In this document: positions 49,552-58,964 of the stretch, in pieces | Layout: the number at the start of each line of letters is the position of its first letter | Position numbering within the stretch: position 1 is the stretch's first letter | Made by a program: the position numbers and the translations under genes | Source: Chloroflexota bacterium | GTDB lineage: Bacteria; Chloroflexota; Anaerolineae; Aggregatilineales; Phototrophicaceae | DNA: 64,000 nt | Assembly: GCA_016223085.1 (NCBI GenBank) | Contig: JACRPS010000034.1 | Coordinates: forward strand, 90,106-154,105 | Direction of reading: 5' to 3' | The notes under the pieces: generated by a model | What the model was told of the DNA's origin: nothing | Databases searched by the model: none | What the model saw: only the letters and a program-made list of their open reading frames with translations

Positions 49552-50403
49552 ATGAAGCATAAACTTTCCCGACTCATACCTCGTACCTTATACCTTATCA
49601 CGGTCTTTCTGGCCGCCTGCGCCGAGGCCGTGCCGACTCTCACGCCAACCCCGGCGCTGTCCGGGCCGACGCTCGAACCCAGCCCCACGTTTGAATTGAG
49701 CACGCGCGGTGATCAACCCGCCGAACCCGTTTTCGAAGGCCAGAACAACCCGACGGCGGCGGCGCTGGCTCCCGGCGCGGCCATGCCGCCGTTTGAAATC
49801 GGCCAGCCGCCATCGGATAATCCGGGGCGGGTGGTTGAAATCACCGCCGAGGATGGTACGCTGCTGCAAGGTGAACTGTACGTGAATGCCACGGTCCTGT
49901 CGCCGGGTGTATTGCTGCTGGCCGACGAGGGCGCAGGCTGGGGCGATTTTCCCGGCAAGCTGTACGAAGAGGGCTATACGGTGCTGGTGATGCCAGTGCG
50001 CCCGTCCAACGCCCTGTCCGATTTTCACGTGATGCTGCAAACGCTGATTAACGGTGTGGCTGACCCGGCGCGGCTGGGCGTGATCGGCGCGGGCGGCGGC
50101 GCCAACGTGGCGCTGCTGGGCTGCGCATCAGATAAGCTGTGTGATGCGGTCGCGCTGCTCAGTCCGCTGCCGGACCCGGCGCTGCTGGATGCCATGCCGC
50201 AGATCAATCCGCGCCCGATGCTGCTGACCGCCAGCCAGGAAGACAGCGAAGCGTTCAGCACGATTCAGGATTTACAGGCGGCGGCGACCGGTGAGGTGCT
50301 GTTCCAGCCGTTTAACCGCGCCGGCGCGGGAACGGGCCTGCTGCAAAATCGCCCTGACCTGGGCGACCTGATTGCCTCCTGGCTCAAACTGGTGCTGGTG
50401 TAG
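49552..50403 (+). CDS. Lipoprotein with alpha/beta-hydrolase-like domain
   Basis: A 283-residue protein. The lipobox LAAC near residues 20-23 (ITVFLAAC) indicates a lipoprotein; a Pro/Thr-rich linker follows. The second half has the strand order of an alpha/beta hydrolase (GVLLLADEGAGWGDFPGKLY, YTVLVMPVRPS). The nucleophile elbow reads GVIGAGGGANVALLG, with Gly where Ser is expected, so catalysis is doubtful. A dienelactone-hydrolase relative that lost activity fits. The TAG stop codon is the GTAGGG of a degenerate palindrome (50400-50425), so the end of the gene was set by a repeat. Confidence 0.72.
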   Translation: MKHKLSRLIPRTLYLITVFLAACAEAVPTLTPTPALSGPTLEPSPTFELSTRGDQPAEPVFEGQNNPTAAALAPGAAMPPFEIGQPPSDNPGRVVEITAEDGTLLQGELYVNATVLSPGVLLLADEGAGWGDFPGKLYEEGYTVLVMPVRPSNALSDFHVMLQTLINGVADPARLGVIGAGGGANVALLGCASDKLCDAVALLSPLPDPALLDAMPQINPRPMLLTASQEDSEAFSTIQDLQAAATGEVLFQPFNRAGAGTGLLQNRPDLGDLIASWLKLVLV

Positions 50404-50425
50404 GGACAAGATATATCGTATCCCA
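50400..50425. repeat. Degenerate GTAGGGACAAGATA palindrome at a gene end
   Basis: An imperfect copy (arms GTAGGGACAAGATA and TATCGTATCCCAT) whose TAG is the stop codon of the lipoprotein gene. The rest of the gap (50426-50651) holds other hairpins: GACGTTGAAACGTC, AAGGGGCT..AGCCCCTTT and GCCAGGGGTTTGAACCCCTGGC-type. It contains no gene. Confidence 0.7.
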
Positions 50426-50651
50426 TATGCACCAAGCTAATACGTTGATCTGTGTCGCCAGACGTTGAAACGTCCGGCTGCCAAAGTGCCAGGCCCACTG
50501 AAGGGGCTAAATACAGGTTAACGAATGCCTTATCAGCCCCTTTATTGGGCTTCCAGCAACTGCAAGGCTGCCCATGTTTAGCCAGGGGTTTGAACCCCTG
50601 GCGGCGCAAGCCGCTTAACCTGGTACGCATGGGACACGATAGATTGTATCC

Positions 50652-51722
<1,071 letters not shown>

Positions 51723-51989
51723 TCACTCTACCTCAACAATCACTCGGACGCTGCCGCCGAGTCGTTCCACGAAATCCGATAATTTTTCCCACGTCAGCGG
51801 GAAACCGCGCGAATCAGCCGCGCCCAGGTACATCAGTACATCCATTAGCAAATCCGCGTCCTCATCGTCGGGAATATCCGGTTCGATCAGGGCGTTTTCC
51901 GCCCAGTCTACCAGTTCGGCCAACGTGCGCTGGCGATTGAGGTAGGCGGTCGGATTACCCAGTATGGCTTTCGTGTTCAATTGAAGCAA
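51723..51989 (-). CDS. Conserved hypothetical protein, 88 residues
   Basis: A small acidic, helical protein: LGNPTAYLNRQRTLAELVDW, then PDIPDDEDADLLMDVLMYLG, and LTWEKLSDFVERLGGSVRV at the end. I do not recognise it. Its stop codon directly abuts the start of the CcrM-like gene (no gap), so they form an operon and may work together. It could be an antitoxin-like or regulatory protein; nothing in the sequence proves this. Confidence 0.65.
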   Translation of the reverse strand: MLQLNTKAILGNPTAYLNRQRTLAELVDWAENALIEPDIPDDEDADLLMDVLMYLGAADSRGFPLTWEKLSDFVERLGGSVRVIVEVE

Positions 51990-52104
51990 CCCACTAATTA
52001 AAAGGAAAACGTTTATTCTTCCATAGGATGGACAGGACTAAAATTAAAAGAGAATTCATTCAAGTAATGATCTAAATATATAATACAGAAAGGGATTCCA
52101 TACT

Positions 52105-52407
52105 ATGGGCAAAAATAAACTGAGGCTAATCTTAGCTGTCACAATTATTTTGTCAATAATCGTGGCGCTGTTAGACCCTCACTTTTCTTCAGGTACAGGT
52201 ATTCCAGGAACCGTGTGCGTAAGTGCATTTATATTGCTGATAATACCATTAGAGCTTTTTGGGATTCACACAAAACCCAAAAAGACAAATCCTACATCAG
52301 TAACCAGATCATATACTCAGTATAAACCCCCCAGTTTGGAAGAGAGAATGGAAGAATTAGAGGATGAAATAGAAGAAATGCGTAATAATAACCCCTGGAT
52401 GTACTGA
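52105..52407 (+). CDS. Hypothetical membrane protein, 100 residues
   Basis: Two membrane helices (LRLILAVTIILSIIVALLDP and VCVSAFILLIIPLELFGIH) are followed by a polar linker and an acidic coiled coil (LEERMEELEDEIEEMRNNN). I do not recognise it. Base composition (52000-52420) is much more AT-rich than the flanks, suggesting transfer. AGAAAGGG precedes the ATG. It has no obvious operon partner. Confidence 0.65.
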   Translation: MGKNKLRLILAVTIILSIIVALLDPHFSSGTGIPGTVCVSAFILLIIPLELFGIHTKPKKTNPTSVTRSYTQYKPPSLEERMEELEDEIEEMRNNNPWMY

Positions 52408-52427
52408 ATTGAAAATAGCTTAAGGTT

Positions 52428-52556
52428 TTAGCCCCTTGTTGGTCTACCGACACGCCGCGTTTCCACCGGCCAACCGGCGTCTTGTGCAGTCAGTCTCAGG
52501 GTGGGCAGGGCGAGCAGCAGGCCAAGCAGGGCAGCCACCAGGCGCGGGTGTCTCAT
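52428..52556 (-). pseudogene. Truncated start of a secreted protein gene
   Basis: A 42-codon frame with a good signal peptide (MRHPRLVAALLGLLLALPTL, then RLTAQDAG) and a strong ribosome site GGAGGAACACCC. It ends at a TAA inside an AGGGGCTAA/TTAAGC repeat of the type seen at 3727. An exported protein's 5' end seems to have been cut by a repeat. It could instead be a tiny secreted peptide. The remaining gap 52557-52742 holds CTTTGCG units (52701-52733) and no gene. Confidence 0.45.
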
Positions 52557-52742
52557 CGTGGGTGTTCCTCCACTGATGATGATACACCGATTTTGAGGGA
52601 TGAGGCACGAGGGATGAGAACTGAGTAAAGTTTCCAGTTAACGGTTTCCAGTTGCCAGAGAAAAGAAGGGCATGGCGCGGCCATACCCCTACAGAATTCT
52701 TCGTGTCTTTGCCTCTTTGCGCCGTTGCGTTACGGCTTTGTA

Positions 52743-53153
52743 TTAAGGCCAGTTCGTGAACCGTTCGTACGAATCCCTGTCCAGTGGAATCCACTCGGCG
52801 TTGATCGGGCTGTCCGCCCAATCGAGGATGGTGGTCAGGGGCACTTGGTTATGCTCGGCGCGGGTGTAGAGAATCCGTAGGGGCACGACGTAATCGGTCG
52901 GTTTGCCCCAGGCGTTCATCGGGCGCTGGCGGACGTTCACGCTCGGCCACTCGTCTAGCTTCACCAATACCTGGTCTACGATTTCGCCCTCGGCCACGAT
53001 TGCATTAACCGGCGCGCCCTTAAAAATCAGCACGCGCATCCCTTCGTGCAGGTCATCAAAGATTTCGTCTACGGTTTGCTGGCTCAGGCCAATCGGCGTG
53101 TCCACCGTCCAATCGGCGGGGACGGTCAAAATGGCGGCATGGTATTCGTCCAC
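52743..53153 (-). CDS. Hypothetical protein, possibly PUA/EVE-like, 136 residues
   Basis: A soluble protein: AAILTVPADWTVDTPIGLSQ, then RVLIFKGAPVNAIVAEGEIV, and YVVPLRILYTRAEHNQVPLT. The strand MRVLIFKGAPVNAIVAEGEI is reminiscent of EVE/PUA-like domains (VxFYxxxPxxAIvG), which recognise modified nucleotides, but the match is weak. I do not assign a function. A palindrome and CTTTGCG repeats lie upstream. Confidence 0.6.
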   Translation of the reverse strand: MDEYHAAILTVPADWTVDTPIGLSQQTVDEIFDDLHEGMRVLIFKGAPVNAIVAEGEIVDQVLVKLDEWPSVNVRQRPMNAWGKPTDYVVPLRILYTRAEHNQVPLTTILDWADSPINAEWIPLDRDSYERFTNWP

Positions 53154-53233
53154 GTGGGAGTCCTTTCGCTAGGTTCATAATATGTGAACAGTATGGCGAA
53201 AGGACGTTAGACCCGCGTTGGCACAAAAAACAC

Positions 53234-53345
53234 GTAGGGGAGGGTCTGAGACCCTCCCCTACATACCTCTGTGTCTTTGCTTCTTTGCGCCTTTGCGTTA
53301 CGCTTTTCCTCTGTTCCTCTGAACCTTCGTGCCTCTGTGTTATGC
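53234..53345. repeat. GGGGAGGGTCTGAG palindrome and CTTTGCG tract
   Basis: 53234-53262 is a perfect palindrome (arms GTAGGGGAGGGTCT / AGACCCTCCCCTAC). It is followed by CTTTGCG/TCTTTGC units (53268-53301) and a CCTCTG-rich tract (53308-53345). They fill the 203-bp gap between pheT and the 52743 gene. Confidence 0.8.
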
Positions 53346-53356
53346 TTTTTCCGCTT

Positions 53357-55927
53357 TTACGCTCTTAACTTCGCGCCCAGTTCGCGTTCCGCCGTCCGCA
53401 CGATGCGCTGGTGTACCTTCGCCACTTCGCTGTCGGTGAGGGTACGGTCAGGCGCCTGGTACGTCAGGCTGTAGGCCAGGCTCTTGTGTCCCGCCGGAAT
53501 CGACTCGCCCTGGTACACGTCGAACAGGCGCACCTCGCGCAGGAGATCGCCACCCGCTTTAACGATAACCGCCTCGACGCTGGCCGCCGGTACATCTTCC
53601 TTCACCACCAGCGCGATGTCCTGAAGCACGGGCGGAGTCGTCGGGAGCGATTCCGTCTTGTACAGGTCATCCACGTTCGCCAGCAGGGTTTCAAGGTCAA
53701 ACTCGGCCACCAGTACCGGCGCGGCGGTGAGTTCAAACGCCTGCGCCACCAGTGGATGCAGTTCGCCGAATGTGCCAACCGGCTTGCCGTTGACGCTCAA
53801 CTGCGCCGACCGCCCCGGATGGAAGCTGGGATGCTCGGCGCGGCTGTAACTCGCGCCGGAGATGTGCAGGCCGTCCAGCAGCCCTTCAACCACGCCTTTC
53901 AGGTCGAAGAAATCCACGTTGACGGCAGGTTCGTCCTGCTGCCAGCTTTCCACCCGGCGTGGCCCGGTCATCAGAATGCCCAGCCGGCGCGGTTCGTCCG
54001 GGAGCTGCTGGCCCTCGCGCGGCAGATACACGTTGCCGATCTCGAACACGGCCTGCCGTTCGGTGAAGCGCGCGTTCCAGTGGGCGTTATCCAGCAGGCT
54101 GATGAGGACGGTATGGCGCATGGAAGTCTGGTCAACCGTCAGCGGATTCGCCAGCGTGACGTATCTGGTGTTGTTTTCAACCGGATTCCCCGCCGGGAAC
54201 AATTTCGCCTCATGCTCTGGCGTGACCAGCCGGTAGCTGATCTGTTCGCGCAGGCCGAGCGCCACCAGGATGTCACGGACACGTTCCTCGCGCACCAGCG
54301 CGACGTTGGTCCATTGGGGAGGCATTTCGTCGGCGATCAGCGTGTTGGGAATCTGGTCGTAGCCGTAAATGCGCGCGATTTCTTCCACCAGATCGGAGCG
54401 CCCGACAACACCCGTGCCGATGTCGGTGCGGTGGTCGGGGACGGTGACGTGCAGCGTGTCGCCGCTGATGTCCACCTCGAACTGCAAGCCGCGTAAAATG
54501 TTTGCTGCCGCCTCTGCCGTGAAGTCCATTCCCAGCAGCCGCCCGATTTCGCTTATCGGCAAATCCACTTCGACGGTCGGCGCGGGCAGCGGGTAGGCGT
54601 CGAGAATACCCTGCGCGACCGTGCCGCCAGCCGTCTGCCGCATCAGTTCGATGCCGCGCAGCACGCCCAGTTTCGCCTGGCTGGGATGCACGCCCCGGCT
54701 GAAGCGCAAGCCGGCGTCGGTCTGCACCTTCTGCGACTGCATCGTGCGCCGGATGTTGATGAAGTTCCAGTTCGCCGCTTCCAGCAGCACGTTTTTCGTT
54801 GAGTCGCTGATTTCGGTCTCCGCGCCGCCGATGATACCGCCCAGGCTCAGCACGCCCGCCGTATCGCAGACGAGGATATTGTGTGGCTCAAGCTGGCGCG
54901 TCTTTTCGTCAAGCGTTTCCAGCGTTTCGCCCGGTTCGGGCAGGCGCGTGATGATCGTCGGCGCTTTGCCACCGGCGCGTGCCACCAGCTTATCGTAGTC
55001 GAAGGCGTGCAGCGGTTGGCCGATCTCAAACGTCAGATAGTTGGTCACGTCCACGATGTTGTTGATCGGGCGCTGGCCGACCAGCAGCAGACGGCGCTGC
55101 ATCCATTCCGGCGATGGTTTGATTTCCATATCGCGCAGCAGTGCCAGCGTGAAACGCGGGTTGAGTTCCGGCGCGCGGATTTCGATGTCAACCTGCCCCT
55201 CGATGGGCGCGCCTTCCATCAGCACCTCGTAGGACGGCGGGCGCAGCGGTTGGTTGAGCAGGGCAGCCACTTCCCGCGCCACGCCGTAGATGCTGTAGGC
55301 GCGGGCGAGGTTCGGCGTCAGTTCGACGTTGAGGATCACGTCGCCGAGCACGTCCTGAAGCGGCGTGCCGGGCGGCGCGAGTTCGCCCGTCACCTGATTG
55401 CGCGGCTGGTCGTGCATCAGGATGACGCCCTCGTGGGAGTCCGACAGGCCGAGTTCTTTTTCCGAACAGACCATGCTGCGATTCGGAATCCCGCGCAGCG
55501 GCTTTTCCTTCAAAATCATGCGCTTCGGCTCGTCGCTGTGGCCGTCCCACACTTCCGCGCCTTCCGCCGCCCACGCCGTCCACAACGGCCTGTCCAGCGG
55601 CCCCTGGCCTTTGTACTCAAACAGGTTGGGCGCGCCAGTGACACATTGCTCCAGTTCCGCGCCGCCGTAATCCACCATCGCCAGCACCAGCCGGTCGGCG
55701 TTGGGGTGCGGCTTCACCTCGCGTATGGCACCCAGCAGCAGCTTGCTTCGGTCCCACACCAGATGGTTGGACTCCGGCCAGCGCGCGCCTTCGACGTGCC
55801 CCTGCGGCACGCCCAGGTATTCGATGCCGCCGACTTCCAGCCCGGCCAGTGTCAGCCGTTCGGCCAGCAGTTCAATCGGAATGGTGATGTCGACAAAATC
55901 TTTCAGCCAGGATACAGGTACTTTCAT
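53357..55927 (-). CDS. pheT: Phenylalanyl-tRNA synthetase beta subunit
   Basis: An 856-residue PheT. The N-terminal part (MKVPVSWLKDFVDITIPIEL) leads into an EMAP/OB tRNA-binding domain (residues about 40-155, LVLAMVDYGG). The B3/B4 editing domain, the B5 domains (GRLLGMDFTAEAAANILRGL) and the catalytic-like core (YGYDQIPNTLIADEMPP) follow. The C-terminal FDX-ACB anticodon-binding domain ends the protein (LREVRLFDVYQGE, LTYQAPDRTLTD). The length is slightly above E. coli PheT (795). It forms an alpha2-beta2 enzyme with PheS, whose gene is 3 kb upstream with three genes between. Confidence 0.95.
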   Translation of the reverse strand: MKVPVSWLKDFVDITIPIELLAERLTLAGLEVGGIEYLGVPQGHVEGARWPESNHLVWDRSKLLLGAIREVKPHPNADRLVLAMVDYGGAELEQCVTGAPNLFEYKGQGPLDRPLWTAWAAEGAEVWDGHSDEPKRMILKEKPLRGIPNRSMVCSEKELGLSDSHEGVILMHDQPRNQVTGELAPPGTPLQDVLGDVILNVELTPNLARAYSIYGVAREVAALLNQPLRPPSYEVLMEGAPIEGQVDIEIRAPELNPRFTLALLRDMEIKPSPEWMQRRLLLVGQRPINNIVDVTNYLTFEIGQPLHAFDYDKLVARAGGKAPTIITRLPEPGETLETLDEKTRQLEPHNILVCDTAGVLSLGGIIGGAETEISDSTKNVLLEAANWNFINIRRTMQSQKVQTDAGLRFSRGVHPSQAKLGVLRGIELMRQTAGGTVAQGILDAYPLPAPTVEVDLPISEIGRLLGMDFTAEAAANILRGLQFEVDISGDTLHVTVPDHRTDIGTGVVGRSDLVEEIARIYGYDQIPNTLIADEMPPQWTNVALVREERVRDILVALGLREQISYRLVTPEHEAKLFPAGNPVENNTRYVTLANPLTVDQTSMRHTVLISLLDNAHWNARFTERQAVFEIGNVYLPREGQQLPDEPRRLGILMTGPRRVESWQQDEPAVNVDFFDLKGVVEGLLDGLHISGASYSRAEHPSFHPGRSAQLSVNGKPVGTFGELHPLVAQAFELTAAPVLVAEFDLETLLANVDDLYKTESLPTTPPVLQDIALVVKEDVPAASVEAVIVKAGGDLLREVRLFDVYQGESIPAGHKSLAYSLTYQAPDRTLTDSEVAKVHQRIVRTAERELGAKLRA

Positions 55928-55928
55928 A

Positions 55929-55983
55929 GTCGTCAGTCCTCAGTCTACAGTCTTCAGTAGGGGGCTAAGACCCTCCCCTACAC
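55929..55983. repeat. CAGTCNT heptad arm and a degenerate palindrome
   Basis: A tract of CAGTCNT units (55929-55958) immediately upstream of pheT runs into a GTAGGGGGCTAAGACCCTCCCCTAC-like palindrome (55958-55983). AT- and CCCTCC-rich sequence continues to 56096. No T-box-like element is found here. Confidence 0.65.
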
Positions 55984-56096
55984 CCTTACGTTTTGTGACC
56001 CCCTCCCAGCCTCCCCCGAATTCGGGGGAGAAGGCATACCGTGTGCATTTCCCCCTCTCTGAATTCGGGGAGGGGGATAGAGGGAGGGGTCGAAAT

Positions 56097-57200
56097 TTAC
56101 ACCTTGCCCAGCCCCATCGTCCCAAAAATCACGCTGGCGACGACCAGCGCCAGCAGGGTGTTAAACACGGTCGCCCCCAGGTAGACCAGCACCGGCTTCC
56201 AGCCCATCTGTCGGACCGCGCCGGGAGCGAAGTCTATGCCGATGCAGACAAACGCCAGCGCAAACGCCCACTTGGTCAGCGTGTCCAGTTCCTTCGCCAG
56301 CGGCGCGGAAATCGCGCCTATCGAAACCAGCAGCGACACCAGTACGAAGCCGATCACAAATTTCGGGAAACGCTGCCAGATCAGCTTCGGGCTAGGCTTC
56401 TGGCCGGCGTTTTTCTCCACGACCAGCGCGAAGTACAGCGCCAGCGCGAAGGCCACGAAGCCGATAAACACGTTCTGCGACAGCTTAACCACCGAGGCGA
56501 CCGTTTGCGCTTCCGCGCCGTAGATCGTGCCCGCGCCGACGACCGCCGCCGTCGTGTCAATGTTGCCGCCAAACCACGCGCCCGCGACGGTTGGCGGCAG
56601 ACCCATCGCGCTTGCCAGCACCGGCAGGACGATCATCAGCGGCAGCGCGGTCAGAATCACCAGCGCGGTGATGTAGGTCACTTCCTCTTTTTTCGCCATC
56701 ACCGACCCCGCCGCCGCGATAGCCGCCGATACTCCGCACACGGATACAGCGGATGCCATGACTGCCTTGAGTGTGGGCGAGAGTTTGAGCTTTCCAGCCA
56801 GCCACCACGTAAAGAAAAACACCGATATGACCATAATCACGGCCTGCACCAGCCCGCCCGCGCCGGTTTTCATCAGATCGCCCAGGCTGATCTTCGCGCC
56901 CAGCAGGACGAGGCCGATTTTCAGGAACAGTTCGGTACGAACGCCCGGTTTGACCGTGTTGTACAGGCCGGTCACACGCAGCAGGCCGTTGGCGATCAGG
57001 CCGATCAGCACGGCGGTGAGTGGGTATTCGAGTGGGTTGTTCGTCACGCCCTGCGTTCTGAAGAAGTTGGCGATGGCCTGGTCAATCTCCGCCACGAGCA
57101 GCGTGAGCGCGGCCACCAGGACGAGGCCGGCAAGCAGGCCGAGGCGCAAACGGGATTGAGCCGCCGGAAGCGCGGATGATGGTGCGGTTGTCGTTGTCAT
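56097..57200 (-). CDS. yeiH: YeiH family putative sulfate exporter
   Basis: A 367-residue membrane protein with about ten helices. Family segments include QAIANFFRTQGVTNNPLEYP, LFLKIGLVLLGAKISLGDL, VMASAVSVCGVSAAIAAAGS, AGAWFGGNIDTTAAVVGAG and FVCIGIDFAPGAVRQMG. The YeiH/UPF0324 family is annotated as a sulfate or sulfite exporter, but biochemical proof is limited. The ATG at 57200 follows AGGACAACAA; a longer frame adds non-family residues. It lies downstream of a small membrane protein gene that may be its partner. Confidence 0.88.
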   Translation of the reverse strand: MTTTTAPSSALPAAQSRLRLGLLAGLVLVAALTLLVAEIDQAIANFFRTQGVTNNPLEYPLTAVLIGLIANGLLRVTGLYNTVKPGVRTELFLKIGLVLLGAKISLGDLMKTGAGGLVQAVIMVISVFFFTWWLAGKLKLSPTLKAVMASAVSVCGVSAAIAAAGSVMAKKEEVTYITALVILTALPLMIVLPVLASAMGLPPTVAGAWFGGNIDTTAAVVGAGTIYGAEAQTVASVVKLSQNVFIGFVAFALALYFALVVEKNAGQKPSPKLIWQRFPKFVIGFVLVSLLVSIGAISAPLAKELDTLTKWAFALAFVCIGIDFAPGAVRQMGWKPVLVYLGATVFNTLLALVVASVIFGTMGLGKV

Positions 57201-57322
57201 ATTTGTTGTCCTGTCTAACCCCTCCCTAAATCCCTCCCCGTATACGGAGAGGGACTTTAGAACCGTCTTTCTCCCCCTCTCCATTGACGGGAAGGGGGAC
57301 GGGAGGAGGGGTTTTCTTCCCT

Positions 57323-57751
57323 CTACTTAAAAATGCCGAACAACGGCCAACGTACAGCCGTGCTGGTGGTATAGGTGATGGTGGCTTCCGCAGCGCAGTT
57401 ATTGGTCAGCACCAGATGCGCTCCGCTAGGAAAGCTGGCCGTAAGATCGCCGGCTTCGGCGGCAATTGTGCCATCGGCGCAGGTGAAGGGATATTGCTGG
57501 CCGTCCGACAGTTGCCTGGGCGCATCGGCAACGGTTATTTTCTCGCCACCGATGGTCGCGCTGGCCTTCCAGCCGCTTAGCGGTCTGGCGGTTTTTTCAA
57601 CTGTTTCCCCCGGTTTGGCGGTGAGCGTCACCGACTGCGGCCCTGGGCCAAGCAGTCCCAAACCGACGATTGCCACGATAACCAGTCCAATGATCGTTGC
57701 CAGCCAGTCCTCGGAGAGCGAGAAGCGGCGCGGCGGGTTTGGTTGTGTCAT
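57323..57751 (-). CDS. Hypothetical single-span membrane protein
   Basis: A 142-residue protein. The cytoplasmic N-terminus (PNPPRRFSLSEDW) is followed by one helix (ATIIGLVIVAIVGLGLLGPG) and an extracellular beta-rich part with two Cys (FTCADG, LTNNCAAE). The end is TAVRWPLFGIFK. I do not recognise a family. It precedes yeiH on the same strand, 122 bp upstream of the yeiH start, and may be an accessory subunit; that is inference. Confidence 0.68.
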   Translation of the reverse strand: MTQPNPPRRFSLSEDWLATIIGLVIVAIVGLGLLGPGPQSVTLTAKPGETVEKTARPLSGWKASATIGGEKITVADAPRQLSDGQQYPFTCADGTIAAEAGDLTASFPSGAHLVLTNNCAAEATITYTTSTAVRWPLFGIFK

Positions 57752-57770
57752 ATTGTTCTTCCCTTCCGTT

Positions 57771-57799
57771 GTACGGACACGATATTATCGTGCCCGTAC
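57771..57799. repeat. GTACGGACACGATA palindrome
   Basis: A variant palindrome (arms GTACGGACACGATA and TATCGTGCCCGTAC) between the start of the 57323 gene and the end of the SGNH gene. Both arms have the same changes relative to the GTAGGGACACGATA type (GTACGG / CCGTAC), so the pairing is kept. That suggests selection for the hairpin or copying of a variant unit. Confidence 0.8.
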
Positions 57800-57818
57800 G
57801 ATTCCTTTGCACAACCCA

Positions 57819-58964
57819 TTATCCCCCGATCACGGGGCGAATAACCTTGAGCATTGCGTCCGACACAGCCAGGTTGCCCCAGGGTGTCAGGTGGTTGAAG
57901 TCAATCCACACCGGATAGGGCTGGCGGTCCAGTACGCCGGTCAGGTCGTACAGGTAAGGCTCGGTTTCAGCCGCCGCCTGCCAACGTGGATACACCGCCT
58001 GGAACAGTTCCGGCAGACCGCCGGGCATGTCCCACAGGAACATCTGCTGTTCGGCGGTGGCTGGTTCACCTTCAAGCGGCAGCACCGGTTGCAGGAAGGC
58101 GAAGAACTGAAAACCGTATTCATTCGCCAGCGCCGATGCCGCGCGCAGATTTGCCAGATACGTATTCGCCACGCCATCCACCAGTGCCGGGTCAAACGGT
58201 GGTAGCGCCCACGCCGGCTCAACCGTCGGCGTTCCGGCCAGCAGGCGATAGGTGGCCGAATTGGTGAGCAGCGTTCGCAGCGGCGATGGTCGCGGCACGG
58301 TCGCGTTCAGCGCATTTTCCAGTGCCGGCGCAACCGCCTCCTCCGAGAAATGCGCGCCCGGCTGGCTGTTCCGGTGTGCGGCGGTCACATCGTTGCTGCC
58401 ATCGTAAAAGATCACGATGTCCGGCACATCGCCCTTTTCCAGCAGCTTCACCAACTGAATCAGGCTTTGCGTGGAGTTAAAGCCCATCTCGCCATAGTTG
58501 ACGACGCAGGCGTTGTCCAGCCCGGCCTGTAGGTACGCGGCAATCGTGCCCCAGTCCGGCGCGCCATAACCCCACATGGTTGAGCCGCCGAAAGCGTACA
58601 CGCGGATTTTATTGTCGCAGTCGGCTTCGGGCGTGGTGCGCCGGCCGCTTCCGTCCACGTTGATGAGGTCGCCCGCAAACGGTCGCGTGCGCCACAGCGT
58701 ATAGGGTTGGTACTGCCAGCGATCAACCGCCCGCATATGCTCGTCCCAGTAGGTCTTTGACCAGTCCTGCCCGGCGTAATATTCCAGCCGCAGCATCTTG
58801 TCCTTAAACGCCTGCACCTGCTGTTCCGGTGACGATTCGCGCCCGGCCATAATCAGCGCCGATACCCCTTCAATCAGCAGCAGCAGCACCAGTGTGTTCA
58901 GCGCCAGCAGCGCAACTGTCCGGTAAACCGCGCCGAAGCGCCGGGCTGCCGCCGCGACTCGCAT
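57819..58964 (-). CDS. SGNH/GDSL hydrolase, membrane-anchored
   Basis: A 381-residue protein. The N-terminal helix (LLALNTLVLLLLIEGVSALI) anchors it. The SGNH blocks are visible: block I VYAFGGSTMWG (Ser), block II VVNYGEMGFNS (Gly), block III VIFYDGSNDVT (Asn), and block V WIDFNHLTPWGN (Asp and His). It should deacylate or deacetylate a surface polymer or lipid. It starts 1 bp after the pheS stop, so it is in the pheS transcript. A link to surface glycan decoration, like its glycosidase neighbours, is plausible. Confidence 0.85.
   Translation of the reverse strand: MRVAAAARRFGAVYRTVALLALNTLVLLLLIEGVSALIMAGRESSPEQQVQAFKDKMLRLEYYAGQDWSKTYWDEHMRAVDRWQYQPYTLWRTRPFAGDLINVDGSGRRTTPEADCDNKIRVYAFGGSTMWGYGAPDWGTIAAYLQAGLDNACVVNYGEMGFNSTQSLIQLVKLLEKGDVPDIVIFYDGSNDVTAAHRNSQPGAHFSEEAVAPALENALNATVPRPSPLRTLLTNSATYRLLAGTPTVEPAWALPPFDPALVDGVANTYLANLRAASALANEYGFQFFAFLQPVLPLEGEPATAEQQMFLWDMPGGLPELFQAVYPRWQAAAETEPYLYDLTGVLDRQPYPVWIDFNHLTPWGNLAVSDAMLKVIRPVIGG

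Noticed and set aside
52444..52821. Minus-strand open frame of 125 codons
   Set aside because: It overlaps the end of the 52743 gene in another frame, crosses repeat sequence and has no protein-like features.
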